From the NCBI RefSeq assembly GCF_040409805.1, contig NZ_CP099572.1, positions 1,860,001 through 1,924,000 of the forward strand: 64,000 nt of DNA, in the 5' to 3' direction. This DNA is from Polynucleobacter sp. MWH-UH23A. Its GTDB lineage: Bacteria; Pseudomonadota; Gammaproteobacteria; Burkholderiales; Burkholderiaceae. The translations under genes and the position numbers were made by a program. The notes beneath the pieces were generated by a model. The model was not told where the DNA came from. It made no database searches and saw only the letters and a list, made by a program, of their open reading frames with translations. How positions within the stretch are numbered: the first letter of the stretch is position 1; each line of letters begins with the position of its first letter. Of the stretch, positions 46,146 to 55,211 are shown piece by piece.

Positions 46146-49100
46146 TAAACCAATACCCTTTCAATACCGCCCTGGTTGGCTTTAGCAACATAATCTTGCA
46201 TCCAATTGTCGCCAAGTAATTTTTGCGCCATCTCCACCACGATGTAATCCGCAGTGGTACCACTATCAGCATCAAATCGAGATAGGCCTTGCAAACAAGA
46301 TGGGCAGCTGGTCAGAACTTTCACATCACCCGTGAAATTACCTTTGCGCAAATCGTTTGCGCCCTTTTCCATTTCAGCTTGTTTACGGAAGCGAACTTGG
46401 GTAGAGATATCTGGACGAGTAACCGCCAATGTTCCAGACTCGCCACAACAACGATCGTTTTTCGCAATCGCCTTACCGTCTTCTAACTGAATTAGTTCAT
46501 TAACCGTCTTTAAAGGATCTTGCAGTTTCATAGGAGAGTGACATGGATCGTGATACATATACTTGATACCAGTGACACCAGAAAGCTTGACGCCCTTTTC
46601 CATCAAATACTCATGAATATCAATAATGCGGCAGCCTGGGAAGATCTGTTCAAACTGATAACCCGCTAACTGGTCATAACAAGTTCCACAAGAAACCACG
46701 ACAGTTTTGATATCGAGGTAATTCAGTGTATTGGCAACGCGATGAAACAGCACGCGATTGTCAGTAATCATCTTCTCAGCTTTATCAAAGTCGCCATTGC
46801 CGCGTTGTGGATAACCACAACAGAGATATCCTGGAGGTAAAACGGTTTGCACACCGACATTCCAAAGCATGGCTTGGGTTGCTAAGCCAACTTGAGAAAA
46901 CAGGCGCTCAGAACCACAGCCTGGGAAATAGAATACCGCCTCGCTATCGGCAGATGTCATCTTAGGATCACGAATGATGGGCACATAGTTCGCATCTTCG
47001 ATATCTAATAAAGCACGCGCAGTTTTCTTAGGTAAATTACCTGGCATCTTTTTATTTACAAAAAAGATGACTTGCTCTTTGACGCTTGGCTTGCCAACCG
47101 TGGCTGGTGGATGTGCGGTTTGCTGTTTAGCAAACTTACGCAATACATCATTACCAAAACGTTGCAATTTGTAGCCCCAGCCAATCATGGTCTTGCGGGC
47201 AAGATGAATAGTGTCTGGACTTGTCGCATTCAAGAAGAACATCGAAGCAGCTGTCCCAGAATTAAAACGTTGCTGCCCCATTTTGCGTAACAAGTTACGC
47301 ATATTCATGGTGACATCACCGAAATCAATCTTGACGGGGCAAGGAGTTAAGCACTTATGGCACACGGTACAGTGCGCAGCAACATCATCGAACATTTCCC
47401 AATGTCGAATCGAAACGCCACGACGTGTTTGCTCTTCGTATAGGAAAGCTTCAATCAATAATGAAGTGGCTAAAATTTTGTCACGTGGGCTGTAGAGCAA
47501 GTTAGCGCGTGGCACATGTGTTGAGCAAACTGGTTTGCACTTTCCACAGCGCAAACAATCTTTAACGCTATCAGCAATTGCACCAATATCACTCTGCTGC
47601 ATGATGATGGACTCATGCCCCATCAAACCAAAGCTAGGGGTATAGGCCATACTCAAGTCAGCATGTGGCATGAGTTTGCCTTTATTAAAGCGTCCCTCTG
47701 GATCCACGCGGTTCTTGTAACTGCGGAAATCTTTGAGTTCTGCCTCTGTTAGATACTCTAACTTGGTAATACCAATTCCATGCTCGCCAGAGATCACTCC
47801 ATCTAAGGATCTAGCCAACTTCATGATGCGATCTACAGCACGATGCGCATCTTGCAACATCTCGTAGTCATCGGAGTTCACTGGGATATTCGTGTGCACA
47901 TTACCGTCGCCCGCATGCATATGCAAAGCGACAAACACCCTCTTGCGCAAAATATTTTTATGAATAGCTTCTAGTTCATTCAAAATCGGCTCAAAAGCTA
48001 AACCGCCAAAGATGATGCGCAACTCTGAGCGCACTTCATCTTTCCAAGAGGCACGCAGACTGTAGTTTTGCAACTGCGGGAAATAAGCATCCATTTGCGT
48101 CAGCCATTCAGACCAGCGCAAACGCACTTTTGCAATTAACTCTAGAGCCTGCTGAACACGGTCGCCCAGAATCTCGGCTGTGGGGATCTCATAATCTTCT
48201 TCATTCTTTCCTAATGGCAATGCACTCTTCTTTAGGAAAGATTCGAGGCCATCTAATACCTGAAGCTTATTTTTTAGAGAAAGTTCAATATTGATTCGAT
48301 CAATGCCATCGGTGTATTCGCCCATTCGTGGCAACGGAATCACTACGTCTTCATTGATTTTGAATGCATTGGTGTGGCGAGCAATCGCTGCTGTACGAGC
48401 GCGATCCAACCAAAACTTCTTACGTGCATCTGCACTGACTGCCACAAAACCTTCGCCAACTCGCAAGTTAGCCATGCGCACCACTTCACTGGTGGCAGCT
48501 GCAACTGCCTCTTCATCATCACCGGCGATATCGCCAATCAAGACCATCTTTGGCAAGCTATTGCGCTTGGACTTTGTTGAATACCCGACCGCGCGTAAAT
48601 AGCGATCGTCCAAATGCTCAAGGCCAGCCAATATCGGGCCGCCTTGTTTGCTTAATGTCTCAAGGTAGGCCTTAATTTCAACAATACTTGGGATCGCTTC
48701 ACGAGCCTGGCCAAAAAACTCTAGGCAAACAGTACGCATGTATTTGGGCATGCGATGCAATACCCAAGTTGCGCTTGTAATCAAACCATCGCAACCCTCT
48801 TTTTGCACACCAGGTAAGCCAGCTAAAAACTTATCGGTAACGTCTTTACCAAGACCTTCTTTGCGGAATCGTTTACCTTCTACCTCTAATATCTCAGCCT
48901 TCAAAATGCGTTGGCCGGGCTCACTATTGCCATCCGACCAAGTCAGTTGAAAGCGAACTTTCTCGACATCATGAATCTTGCCAAGATTATGTTCAAGGCG
49001 CTCCACATCAAGCCAGTTGCCTTGTGGATCAACCATGCGCCAACTAGCTAGGTTATCTAGAGCAGTTCCCCACAGAACAGCTTTTTTTCCACCTGCGTTC

Positions 49101-49984
49101 ATGGCGATATTGCCGCCAATACAACTTGCATCTGCTGAAGTAGGATCGACTGCAAACACAAGACCCCCCTGCTCAGCAGCATCAGATACGCGACGCGTTA
49201 CAACTCCAGCGCCTGTAAAGATAGTTGAAACCTCGCGCTCAACACCTGGCAAACGTTTACCTTTTACGCCATCAATTTGTTGTAGCTTCTCAGTATTGAT
49301 TACTGCAGACATCGCATACAAAGGAATGGCGCCGCCCGTGTAGCCAGTCCCGCCTCCACGCGGAATGATCGTCAAACCTAAGTCCACGCAGGCTTTTACT
49401 AAACCAGGAATCTCGGATTCATAGTCAGGCTTGAGAACCACTAAAGGAAACTCGACCCGCCAATCTGTCGCATCAGTTACGTGTGCGGCGCGAGAGACGC
49501 CATCAAAACAAATATTGTCACTAGCAGTGTGACGGCCCAATTCTTTTCGGGCACGCTTACGAATTTGCTCAACTTCTTTAAAGCCGTTCTCAAAATTTTC
49601 AATTGCGCGATAAGCGGCATTCAATAAAACTTCTACTTGCCCAGCAGAGTCACCATTGTTGCGCTTCTTAACCTCGCCCAAGCGATGCCACAAAGCGTCG
49701 ATTAACTGTTGACGGCGATTGGGGTTATCTAGCAAGTCATCCTGCAAGAAGGGGTTGCGTTGCACCACCCAAATATCACCAAGAATTTCAAACAACATGC
49801 GAGCCGAACGGCCAGTTCTACGAACGCCACGCAAATCATTCAAGACGCGCCATGACTCCTCGCCCAATAGACGAATCACAATCTCACGATCAGAAAAGGA
49901 GGTGTAGTTGTAGGGGATTTCGCGAAGCCGGGGAGAGCTCGCCTCAAAATCCTGCAACTGGTTCAAAGCCAATGGTGCGTTCAT
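46145..49984 (-). CDS. large FAD/Fe-S oxidoreductase (DUF3683, D-lactate/glycolate dehydrogenase-like)
   Basis: This 1279-residue fusion carries an N-terminal DUF3683 region (about 1-130), an FAD-binding PCMH domain with [14 protein letters not shown] (about 205-220), an FAD-oxidase C-terminal domain with [14 protein letters not shown], two 4Fe-4S motifs ([11 protein letters not shown] near 810; [11 protein letters not shown] near 873) and two CCG domains (CCGYPQRG near 1056; CCGESGT near 1178). It resembles respiratory 2-hydroxyacid dehydrogenases that reduce quinone; the substrate is not readable. It heads a coupled operon with the DUF971 gene and ubiE. No ribosome binding site is seen. Confidence 0.88.
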   Translation of the reverse strand: MNAPLALNQLQDFEASSPRLREIPYNYTSFSDREIVIRLLGEESWRVLNDLRGVRRTGRSARMLFEILGDIWVVQRNPFLQDDLLDNPNRRQQLIDALWHRLGEVKKRNNGDSAGQVEVLLNAAYRAIENFENGFKEVEQIRKRARKELGRHTASDNICFDGVSRAAHVTDATDWRVEFPLVVLKPDYESEIPGLVKACVDLGLTIIPRGGGTGYTGGAIPLYAMSAVINTEKLQQIDGVKGKRLPGVEREVSTIFTGAGVVTRRVSDAAEQGGLVFAVDPTSADASCIGGNIAMNAGGKKAVLWGTALDNLASWRMVDPQGNWLDVERLEHNLGKIHDVEKVRFQLTWSDGNSEPGQRILKAEILEVEGKRFRKEGLGKDVTDKFLAGLPGVQKEGCDGLITSATWVLHRMPKYMRTVCLEFFGQAREAIPSIVEIKAYLETLSKQGGPILAGLEHLDDRYLRAVGYSTKSKRNSLPKMVLIGDIAGDDEEAVAAATSEVVRMANLRVGEGFVAVSADARKKFWLDRARTAAIARHTNAFKINEDVVIPLPRMGEYTDGIDRINIELSLKNKLQVLDGLESFLKKSALPLGKNEEDYEIPTAEILGDRVQQALELIAKVRLRWSEWLTQMDAYFPQLQNYSLRASWKDEVRSELRIIFGGLAFEPILNELEAIHKNILRKRVFVALHMHAGDGNVHTNIPVNSDDYEMLQDAHRAVDRIMKLARSLDGVISGEHGIGITKLEYLTEAELKDFRSYKNRVDPEGRFNKGKLMPHADLSMAYTPSFGLMGHESIIMQQSDIGAIADSVKDCLRCGKCKPVCSTHVPRANLLYSPRDKILATSLLIEAFLYEEQTRRGVSIRHWEMFDDVAAHCTVCHKCLTPCPVKIDFGDVTMNMRNLLRKMGQQRFNSGTAASMFFLNATSPDTIHLARKTMIGWGYKLQRFGNDVLRKFAKQQTAHPPATVGKPSVKEQVIFFVNKKMPGNLPKKTARALLDIEDANYVPIIRDPKMTSADSEAVFYFPGCGSERLFSQVGLATQAMLWNVGVQTVLPPGYLCCGYPQRGNGDFDKAEKMITDNRVLFHRVANTLNYLDIKTVVVSCGTCYDQLAGYQFEQIFPGCRIIDIHEYLMEKGVKLSGVTGIKYMYHDPCHSPMKLQDPLKTVNELIQLEDGKAIAKNDRCCGESGTLAVTRPDISTQVRFRKQAEMEKGANDLRKGNFTGDVKVLTSCPSCLQGLSRFDADSGTTADYIVVEMAQKLLGDNWMQDYVAKANQGGIERVLV

Positions 49985-49989
49985 ATCGA

Positions 49990-50006
49990 CATATTTGATA
50001 AATATG
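49990..50006. repeat. Inverted repeat in front of the oxidoreductase gene
   Basis: CATATTT-GAT-AAATATG is a perfect 7-bp inverted repeat that starts 5 bases upstream of the oxidoreductase start codon. It lies in the 133-base divergent region shared with ilvA. Its position over the start suggests a repressor operator. The rest of the gap holds a CCCTT/AAGGG hairpin near 50070-50088 and no clear promoter. Confidence 0.4.
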
Positions 50007-50117
50007 CATTTTAATTGAGCTATCCAGATACTGTCAGGAATCCAAGAAAGTTGCTCAAAAGGACATAAACCCTTGCAAAACTAAGGGCTTAGAGCCTATC
50101 CGTGGTACGCTCATCAG

Positions 50118-51638
50118 ATGGCAACAAATTACTTAAAGAAAATTTTATCGGCTCGCGTCTATGACGTAGCAAGAGAAACTGAGCTTCAGGTCGCTCCAGA
50201 ATTAAGCAAACGTTTGGGTAACCAAGTCTTGCTAAAAAGAGAGGATAACCAGCCGGTTTTCTCATTCAAGCTTCGAGGCGCCTACAACAAAATGGCGCAT
50301 TTGACGCCAGAAGCCCTAAAAAGGGGGGTTATCGCCGCCTCAGCAGGCAATCACGCCCAAGGTGTTGCCTTGGCGGCAGCAAAAATGAAGTGCAAGGCCG
50401 TCATTGTGATGCCAGTTACCACTCCAAGCGTCAAAATTGATGCCGTCAAAGCTAGAGGTGGATCTTGGGTAGAAATCATTTTGCATGGAGAATCCTACAG
50501 CGATGCCTTTCAGTATTCAGAAGTTGTAGCAAAAAAACGGGGATTAACCTTTGTTCATCCCTTTGATGACCCGGATGTTATTGCTGGTCAGGGCACCATC
50601 GCTCAAGAAATTTTTGCTCAATATACAGATCCTATTGATGCTGTATTTGTTGCTATCGGTGGTGGCGGATTGATTGCCGGTATTGGCGAATACGTTAAAG
50701 CTGTCAGCCCAAAAACAAAAGTAATCGGCGTTCAAGCATCCGACTCCGATGCAATGAATCAATCACTCAAAGCAAACAAACGCATTGAGATGAAAGATGT
50801 TGGATTATTTTCGGATGGCACTGCTGTCAAATTGGTAGGTAAGGAAACTTTCCGCATTTGTAAAAAAGTAGTCGATGAAATCGTTACGGTTGATACCGAT
50901 GAAATCTGTGCAGCGATCAATGATGTCTTTACCGATACCCGTAGCATCCTTGAGCCCGCAGGCGCCTTAGCTATAGCCGGCATGAAGAAGTATGTCGAGA
51001 AAAAACGGATCAGGAAAAAAACACTTGTAGCGGTAGCTTGTGGCGCCAATATGAACTTTAGTCGCCTGCGCTTTGTTGCCGAGCGCGCTGATGTAGGCGA
51101 ATTCCGTGAGGCAGTATTTGCAGTGACCATTCCAGAAGAGCGCGGATCATTTAAGCGTTTCTGCGAATTGCTCGGCAAGCGCAATGTTACTGAATTTAAC
51201 TATCGTATTGGCGATCAAAAAGAGGCACATATTTTTGTGGGCATCAGCACTCAAAAAGCGGGTGATAGCGATGCAATCGCAAAGCATTTCCGTAAAGCGA
51301 AATTCGCGACCATCGATCTCACCCATGACGAATTAGCAAAATCTCATTTACGCCATATGGTGGGGGGTCATTCAGCACTTGCTAAAGATGAGCTGCTTTA
51401 TCGCTTTGAATTCCCTGAGCGTCCAGGTGCACTCATGAAATTTTTAACTAGCATGGCACCGAACTGGAATATTAGCCTCTTTCACTACCGCAATCACGGC
51501 GCAGACTATGGTCGCATTTTGGTGGGTATTCAGGTTCCAAAAAATGAGCAGAAGAAATTCCAGAAATTCTTGGCAACTCTAGGCTATCCACATTGGGATG
51601 AGAGCAATAATCCTGCTTATCGCTTATTCTTGAAATAA
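50118..51638 (+). CDS. ilvA: threonine ammonia-lyase, biosynthetic IlvA
   Basis: IlvA deaminates threonine to 2-oxobutanoate, the first step to isoleucine. K51 in FSFKLRGAYN binds PLP, and IGGGGLIAG (about 183-191) binds its phosphate. Two C-terminal ACT-like regulatory domains (VTIPEERGSFKRFCELL; YRFEFPERPGALMKFL) mark the biosynthetic, isoleucine-inhibited form. Length is 506 residues. The next gene begins 2 bases after its stop. Confidence 0.96.
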   Translation: MATNYLKKILSARVYDVARETELQVAPELSKRLGNQVLLKREDNQPVFSFKLRGAYNKMAHLTPEALKRGVIAASAGNHAQGVALAAAKMKCKAVIVMPVTTPSVKIDAVKARGGSWVEIILHGESYSDAFQYSEVVAKKRGLTFVHPFDDPDVIAGQGTIAQEIFAQYTDPIDAVFVAIGGGGLIAGIGEYVKAVSPKTKVIGVQASDSDAMNQSLKANKRIEMKDVGLFSDGTAVKLVGKETFRICKKVVDEIVTVDTDEICAAINDVFTDTRSILEPAGALAIAGMKKYVEKKRIRKKTLVAVACGANMNFSRLRFVAERADVGEFREAVFAVTIPEERGSFKRFCELLGKRNVTEFNYRIGDQKEAHIFVGISTQKAGDSDAIAKHFRKAKFATIDLTHDELAKSHLRHMVGGHSALAKDELLYRFEFPERPGALMKFLTSMAPNWNISLFHYRNHGADYGRILVGIQVPKNEQKKFQKFLATLGYPHWDESNNPAYRLFLK

Positions 51639-51640
51639 CT

Positions 51641-52555
51641 ATGTCGTACACGCTGACCGGAAAACTTGTTGTCGCGATTTCATCGCGCGCCTTGTTTGAT
51701 TTCGAAGAAGAAAATCGAATCTTCGAATCTACCGATGACAGCGCCTATATGAAACTTCAGCTTGAGCGCCTAGCTACAGCAGCACAAACTGGCGTGGCTT
51801 TCCCGCTTGTCAAAAAACTCCTCGCCTTTAATGAAGCGGGGGAGCAACGGGTTGAGGTTGTGATTCTCTCGCGCAATGATCCAGTCAGCGGCTTACGAGT
51901 ATTCCGCTCTGCAGAACATCACGGCCTTCATCTAGAGCGCGGTGTCTTTACCAGAGGGCGCCCGCCATACCATTACCTACGCTCTTTGCACGCAAACCTC
52001 TTCTTATCAGCAAATGAAGATGATGTAAGAGCCACCATCGATGCTGGGTTTCCAGCGGCGCGAGTATTCCCAGAATCCAGCAAAATTGCCGAGTCACATC
52101 CTAATGAAATACGGATTGCATTCGACGGAGATGCAGTACTGTTTTCAGATGAAGCGGAACAAGTTTTCCAGAAGAAAGGTCTTGAAGCCTTTGTCGATCA
52201 CGAGAGTAAAAAGGTGGATATCCCCTTGCCCCCTGGTCCATTCAAGCCATTGTTAGAAGCATTACACAGACTGCAACGCTCGACTAGTGAAAATGGCATG
52301 CGCATTCGCACCGCCTTGGTAACCGCTCGTTCAGCGCCTGCGCATGAGCGCGCCATCCGCACGCTAATGGCCTGGGGCATTGATGTGGATGAAGCGATGT
52401 TTCTGGGCGGCCTATCCAAGAGTGAATTTCTTCGAGAATTTGAGCCAGACTTTTTCTTTGACGATCAGACGGGTCATTGCCAATCCGCTGCATCTGTTGC
52501 GCCGACAGGGCATGTAGTATCTGGCGTCTCTAATCAGCCAAAAAACCAAAAGTAA
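51641..52555 (+). CDS. 5'-nucleotidase (PF06189 type)
   Basis: This 304-residue protein matches the bacterial cytosolic 5'-nucleotidase family, a divergent HAD-like fold. Visible motifs are VVAISSRALFD near the N-terminus, EVVILSRNDP, IRIAFDGDAVLFSDEAE (central DxD) and FFFDDQTGHC near the end. It would hydrolyse nucleoside 5'-monophosphates. It sits between ilvA (2-base gap) and queF (2-base gap), so all three are probably one transcript; the metabolic link is unclear. Confidence 0.85.
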   Translation: MSYTLTGKLVVAISSRALFDFEEENRIFESTDDSAYMKLQLERLATAAQTGVAFPLVKKLLAFNEAGEQRVEVVILSRNDPVSGLRVFRSAEHHGLHLERGVFTRGRPPYHYLRSLHANLFLSANEDDVRATIDAGFPAARVFPESSKIAESHPNEIRIAFDGDAVLFSDEAEQVFQKKGLEAFVDHESKKVDIPLPPGPFKPLLEALHRLQRSTSENGMRIRTALVTARSAPAHERAIRTLMAWGIDVDEAMFLGGLSKSEFLREFEPDFFFDDQTGHCQSAASVAPTGHVVSGVSNQPKNQK

Positions 52556-52557
52556 TT

Positions 52558-53385
52558 ATGGCGACACTCTCTCTTGGGCAAACAACCCAATATCCAAGTC
52601 AATATGACCCAAGCTTGCTATTTCCCATTCCAAGAACAGAGAATCGCACCAAACTTGGCTTAAAAGAGGGTCAAGCCCTGCCATTTGTTGGCGTTGATAT
52701 TTGGAATGCCTTTGAACTCAGTTGGCTCAATAAAAAAGGGAAGCCTCAGATCGCCCTCGCTGAATTTCAAATTCCAGCTGATTCGCCCAATATGATTGAG
52801 TCTAAATCGTTCAAGCTTTATCTCAATAGCCTAAACAATGCGCGCTTTGAAGATGAAAGCGAGATTCGTGAATTACTCATCAAAGATATTTCAGCTGTCG
52901 CAGGAAGCAAGATCACGACACGCATTCAAGCAGCTGAAGCTGTAGCTAAAAGAGGAATTCAAGAAATGGGTGGCGTCCTGTTGGATAGACTGGATATTGA
53001 AGTAGACCCATCCAAGCCAGCAGACCCTAGCTTATTGGGCGTTAATGAATCATTCGGCCCAATCGAACAATGCCTAGTTTCCCATTTGCTGAAGTCTAAC
53101 TGTCCTGTAACTGGCCAGCCGGATTGGGCTAGCGTCCAAATTCGATATCAAGGTCGGCCCATTCTTGAAGAAGGTTTATTGCGCTACCTCATTGGCTTTA
53201 GACAATTAGGGGAATTTCATGAGCACTGCGTAGAAACAATCTTTACGGATATCAAACGGCAATGTAAACCAGAAAAACTATCTGTGTACGCACGCTACAC
53301 ACGTCGCGGCGGTCTAGATATCAATCCATTTAGAACCGATCACAACTCACCTTGGCCAGATAATATTCGCCATGCTCGGCAATAA
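52558..53385 (+). CDS. queF: 7-cyano-7-deazaguanine reductase QueF
   Basis: QueF reduces preQ0 to preQ1 with NADPH in queuosine synthesis. This is the long (275-residue) two-domain form. The catalytic C182 and D189 lie in SNCPVTGQPDW, and the FELSWLNKKGKP segment holds the NADPH-site pattern of the other half. It follows the 5'-nucleotidase by 2 bases and is ended by a strong terminator. Confidence 0.95.
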   Translation: MATLSLGQTTQYPSQYDPSLLFPIPRTENRTKLGLKEGQALPFVGVDIWNAFELSWLNKKGKPQIALAEFQIPADSPNMIESKSFKLYLNSLNNARFEDESEIRELLIKDISAVAGSKITTRIQAAEAVAKRGIQEMGGVLLDRLDIEVDPSKPADPSLLGVNESFGPIEQCLVSHLLKSNCPVTGQPDWASVQIRYQGRPILEEGLLRYLIGFRQLGEFHEHCVETIFTDIKRQCKPEKLSVYARYTRRGGLDINPFRTDHNSPWPDNIRHARQ

Positions 53386-53388
53386 ATA

Positions 53389-53421
53389 AAAAGCCCCTCA
53401 GAAATTTCTAGAGGGGCTTTT
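53389..53421. terminator. Bidirectional terminator between queF and ssb
   Basis: AAAAGCCCCTC (53389-53399) pairs with GAGGGGCTTTT (53411-53421), with an inner AGAAATTTCT palindrome. A- and T-runs on both sides let it serve queF on the plus strand and ssb on the minus strand. Confidence 0.9.
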
Positions 53422-53462
53422 CTTATTAGCCACCAATCACTTGATGACTGAGTAGTTAGCGC

Positions 53463-53915
53463 TTAAAACGGAATATCGTCATCCATCGCGCCTAATGATG
53501 CGGCATTAGAGGCGGCTGAAGCTGGCTGCTCAGCAGACTTAGAACGGCTATAGCTCTCACCGCTATCGCCACCACCAACTGGCTTACCACCAAGCATTTG
53601 CATAGTTTCAGCAACGATTTCGGTGGAGTATTTTTCTTGACCACTTGCATCTGTCCATTTACGCGTACGTAAACGACCTTCCACGTAAACCTGTGAACCT
53701 TTTTTAAGATACTGCCCTGCAATCTCTGCAAGCTTTCCAAAGAATGCAACGCGATGCCATTCCGTGGTTTCTTTCATTTCACCTGTTTGCTTATCTTTGT
53801 AGCGATCTGAAGTTGCTACTGAAATATTAGTAACTGCGTCGCCACTTGGCATATAACGCGTTTCTGGATCGCGCCCTACGTTACCTACGATGATGACCTT
53901 ATTTACCGAAGCCAT
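53463..53915 (-). CDS. ssb: single-stranded DNA-binding protein
   Basis: SSB coats single-stranded DNA and recruits repair and replication partners. The N-terminal OB-fold (about 1-110; [31 protein letters not shown]) is followed by a glycine/serine-rich linker and the acidic partner-binding tip MDDDIPF. Length is 150 residues. A GGGAG site precedes the ATG. No LexA-like box is evident upstream. Confidence 0.97.
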   Translation of the reverse strand: MASVNKVIIVGNVGRDPETRYMPSGDAVTNISVATSDRYKDKQTGEMKETTEWHRVAFFGKLAEIAGQYLKKGSQVYVEGRLRTRKWTDASGQEKYSTEIVAETMQMLGGKPVGGGDSGESYSRSKSAEQPASAASNAASLGAMDDDIPF

Positions 53916-54007
53916 GTTGTCTCCCGAAGAAAATACTACTGTTATTGCTACTTAAAAATTTGCCTTAATAAAAATCGATAAAGCTACGGCTGTGTCTTTG
54001 TTACGAA

Positions 54008-55174
54008 CTACTTTGAATCTTTTGATTTCAGTGGCATTTCGCCCATAGACCAAGCAATTATAAGCCAGCATAGTAGGAGCGCAGCACCCATCACAAAGAC
54101 CGATAGATCGCCATGGCTATCCATTAAATAGCCCCCTACAGAAGCCCCAGAAAACAAACCAATAGACTGCGTTGTGTTGTAAACACCTAGCGCGGTACCT
54201 TTGGATTCTTTAGCAAAACGCGAAACCAAGGAGGGCTGTAAGGCCTCTAATAGATTGAAGCCTACAAAATAAATTAAGAGTGCAATAGCAATCGATACCA
54301 CCGAGGATGTATTGGTGAATAAAAATTCAGCGATTAGTAACAACACAATTGCTAGTAAAAGAATAGTGCGTAATTTTTGTTTCTTCTCACCAAAAATCAA
54401 AATGGGTGCCATGAAGAAGAATGACAAAAGCACTACAGGCAAATAAATTTCCCAATGCGATGCCAGAGGTAACCCTGCTTGCACCAATAAACGAGGTACA
54501 ACTAAAAACATAGCTACCTGTGTCGCATGCAGAACAAAGACGCCTAAATTGAGGCGCATTAGCTCAGGACGCAAAAAGACTTCTCTTAATGAGGCTTGCT
54601 GGACATTCACCTCGGGTCTATTACTAGGCAAGACAAAATGCGTCACTAGTATTGCGGCAACGCCTAAAATCGCCAAGACAATAAAAATTCCACTAAGACT
54701 AATCAATCGATATATCGGTGCGGCAATCACCAAAGACAAAGCAAATGAGAGTGCGATACTGCCGCCGACCAAGGCCATCGCTCGCGTGCGAACCTGCTCA
54801 CGCGTCAGGTCAGCAACCCATGCAGAAATCGCGGCCGATACCGCACCTGCGCCCATAATCCCCCGACCGATTGCAATCCAAAGTAAATCATCCTGAGCGG
54901 CGCAAATTAGCGCCCCAGCCACAAACAAAGAAAGACCCCAAAGCACCACTGGCTTGCGTCCAATGCGGTCAGAAAGACGTCCCAGTGGGATGTAAAAGCA
55001 GGCCTGGACGATATTGAAAATACCCAGAGTCAAACCCACCCAAAGGGCGTGTTCGCCACCCGGTAAACCCCGTGCGTGAATGCTAAAGACTGGTAATAGC
55101 AAGAAAAGGCCCAGCATTCTGAGGCCAAATATGCCTGCTAAAGCGAGAGTGGAGCGAAGTTCAGAAGGATTCAT
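54008..55174 (-). CDS. MFS transporter (YajR-like)
   Basis: This 388-residue major facilitator has 12 hydrophobic segments and the loop 2-3 motif GRLSDRIGRKPV. It resembles the YajR-type multidrug exporters but lacks the extra C-terminal YAM domain. The position between ssb and uvrA, in this orientation, is common in betaproteobacteria. The substrate is unknown. Confidence 0.88.
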   Translation of the reverse strand: MNPSELRSTLALAGIFGLRMLGLFLLLPVFSIHARGLPGGEHALWVGLTLGIFNIVQACFYIPLGRLSDRIGRKPVVLWGLSLFVAGALICAAQDDLLWIAIGRGIMGAGAVSAAISAWVADLTREQVRTRAMALVGGSIALSFALSLVIAAPIYRLISLSGIFIVLAILGVAAILVTHFVLPSNRPEVNVQQASLREVFLRPELMRLNLGVFVLHATQVAMFLVVPRLLVQAGLPLASHWEIYLPVVLLSFFFMAPILIFGEKKQKLRTILLLAIVLLLIAEFLFTNTSSVVSIAIALLIYFVGFNLLEALQPSLVSRFAKESKGTALGVYNTTQSIGLFSGASVGGYLMDSHGDLSVFVMGAALLLCWLIIAWSMGEMPLKSKDSK

Positions 55175-55211
55175 GGGAAAGAGCTATATTAACAAGTTAC
55201 GCTAAAAAATC

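Noticed and set aside
53916..55211. LexA (SOS) box upstream of ssb or uvrA
   Set aside because: No CTGT-N8-ACAG palindrome is present in either intergenic region.
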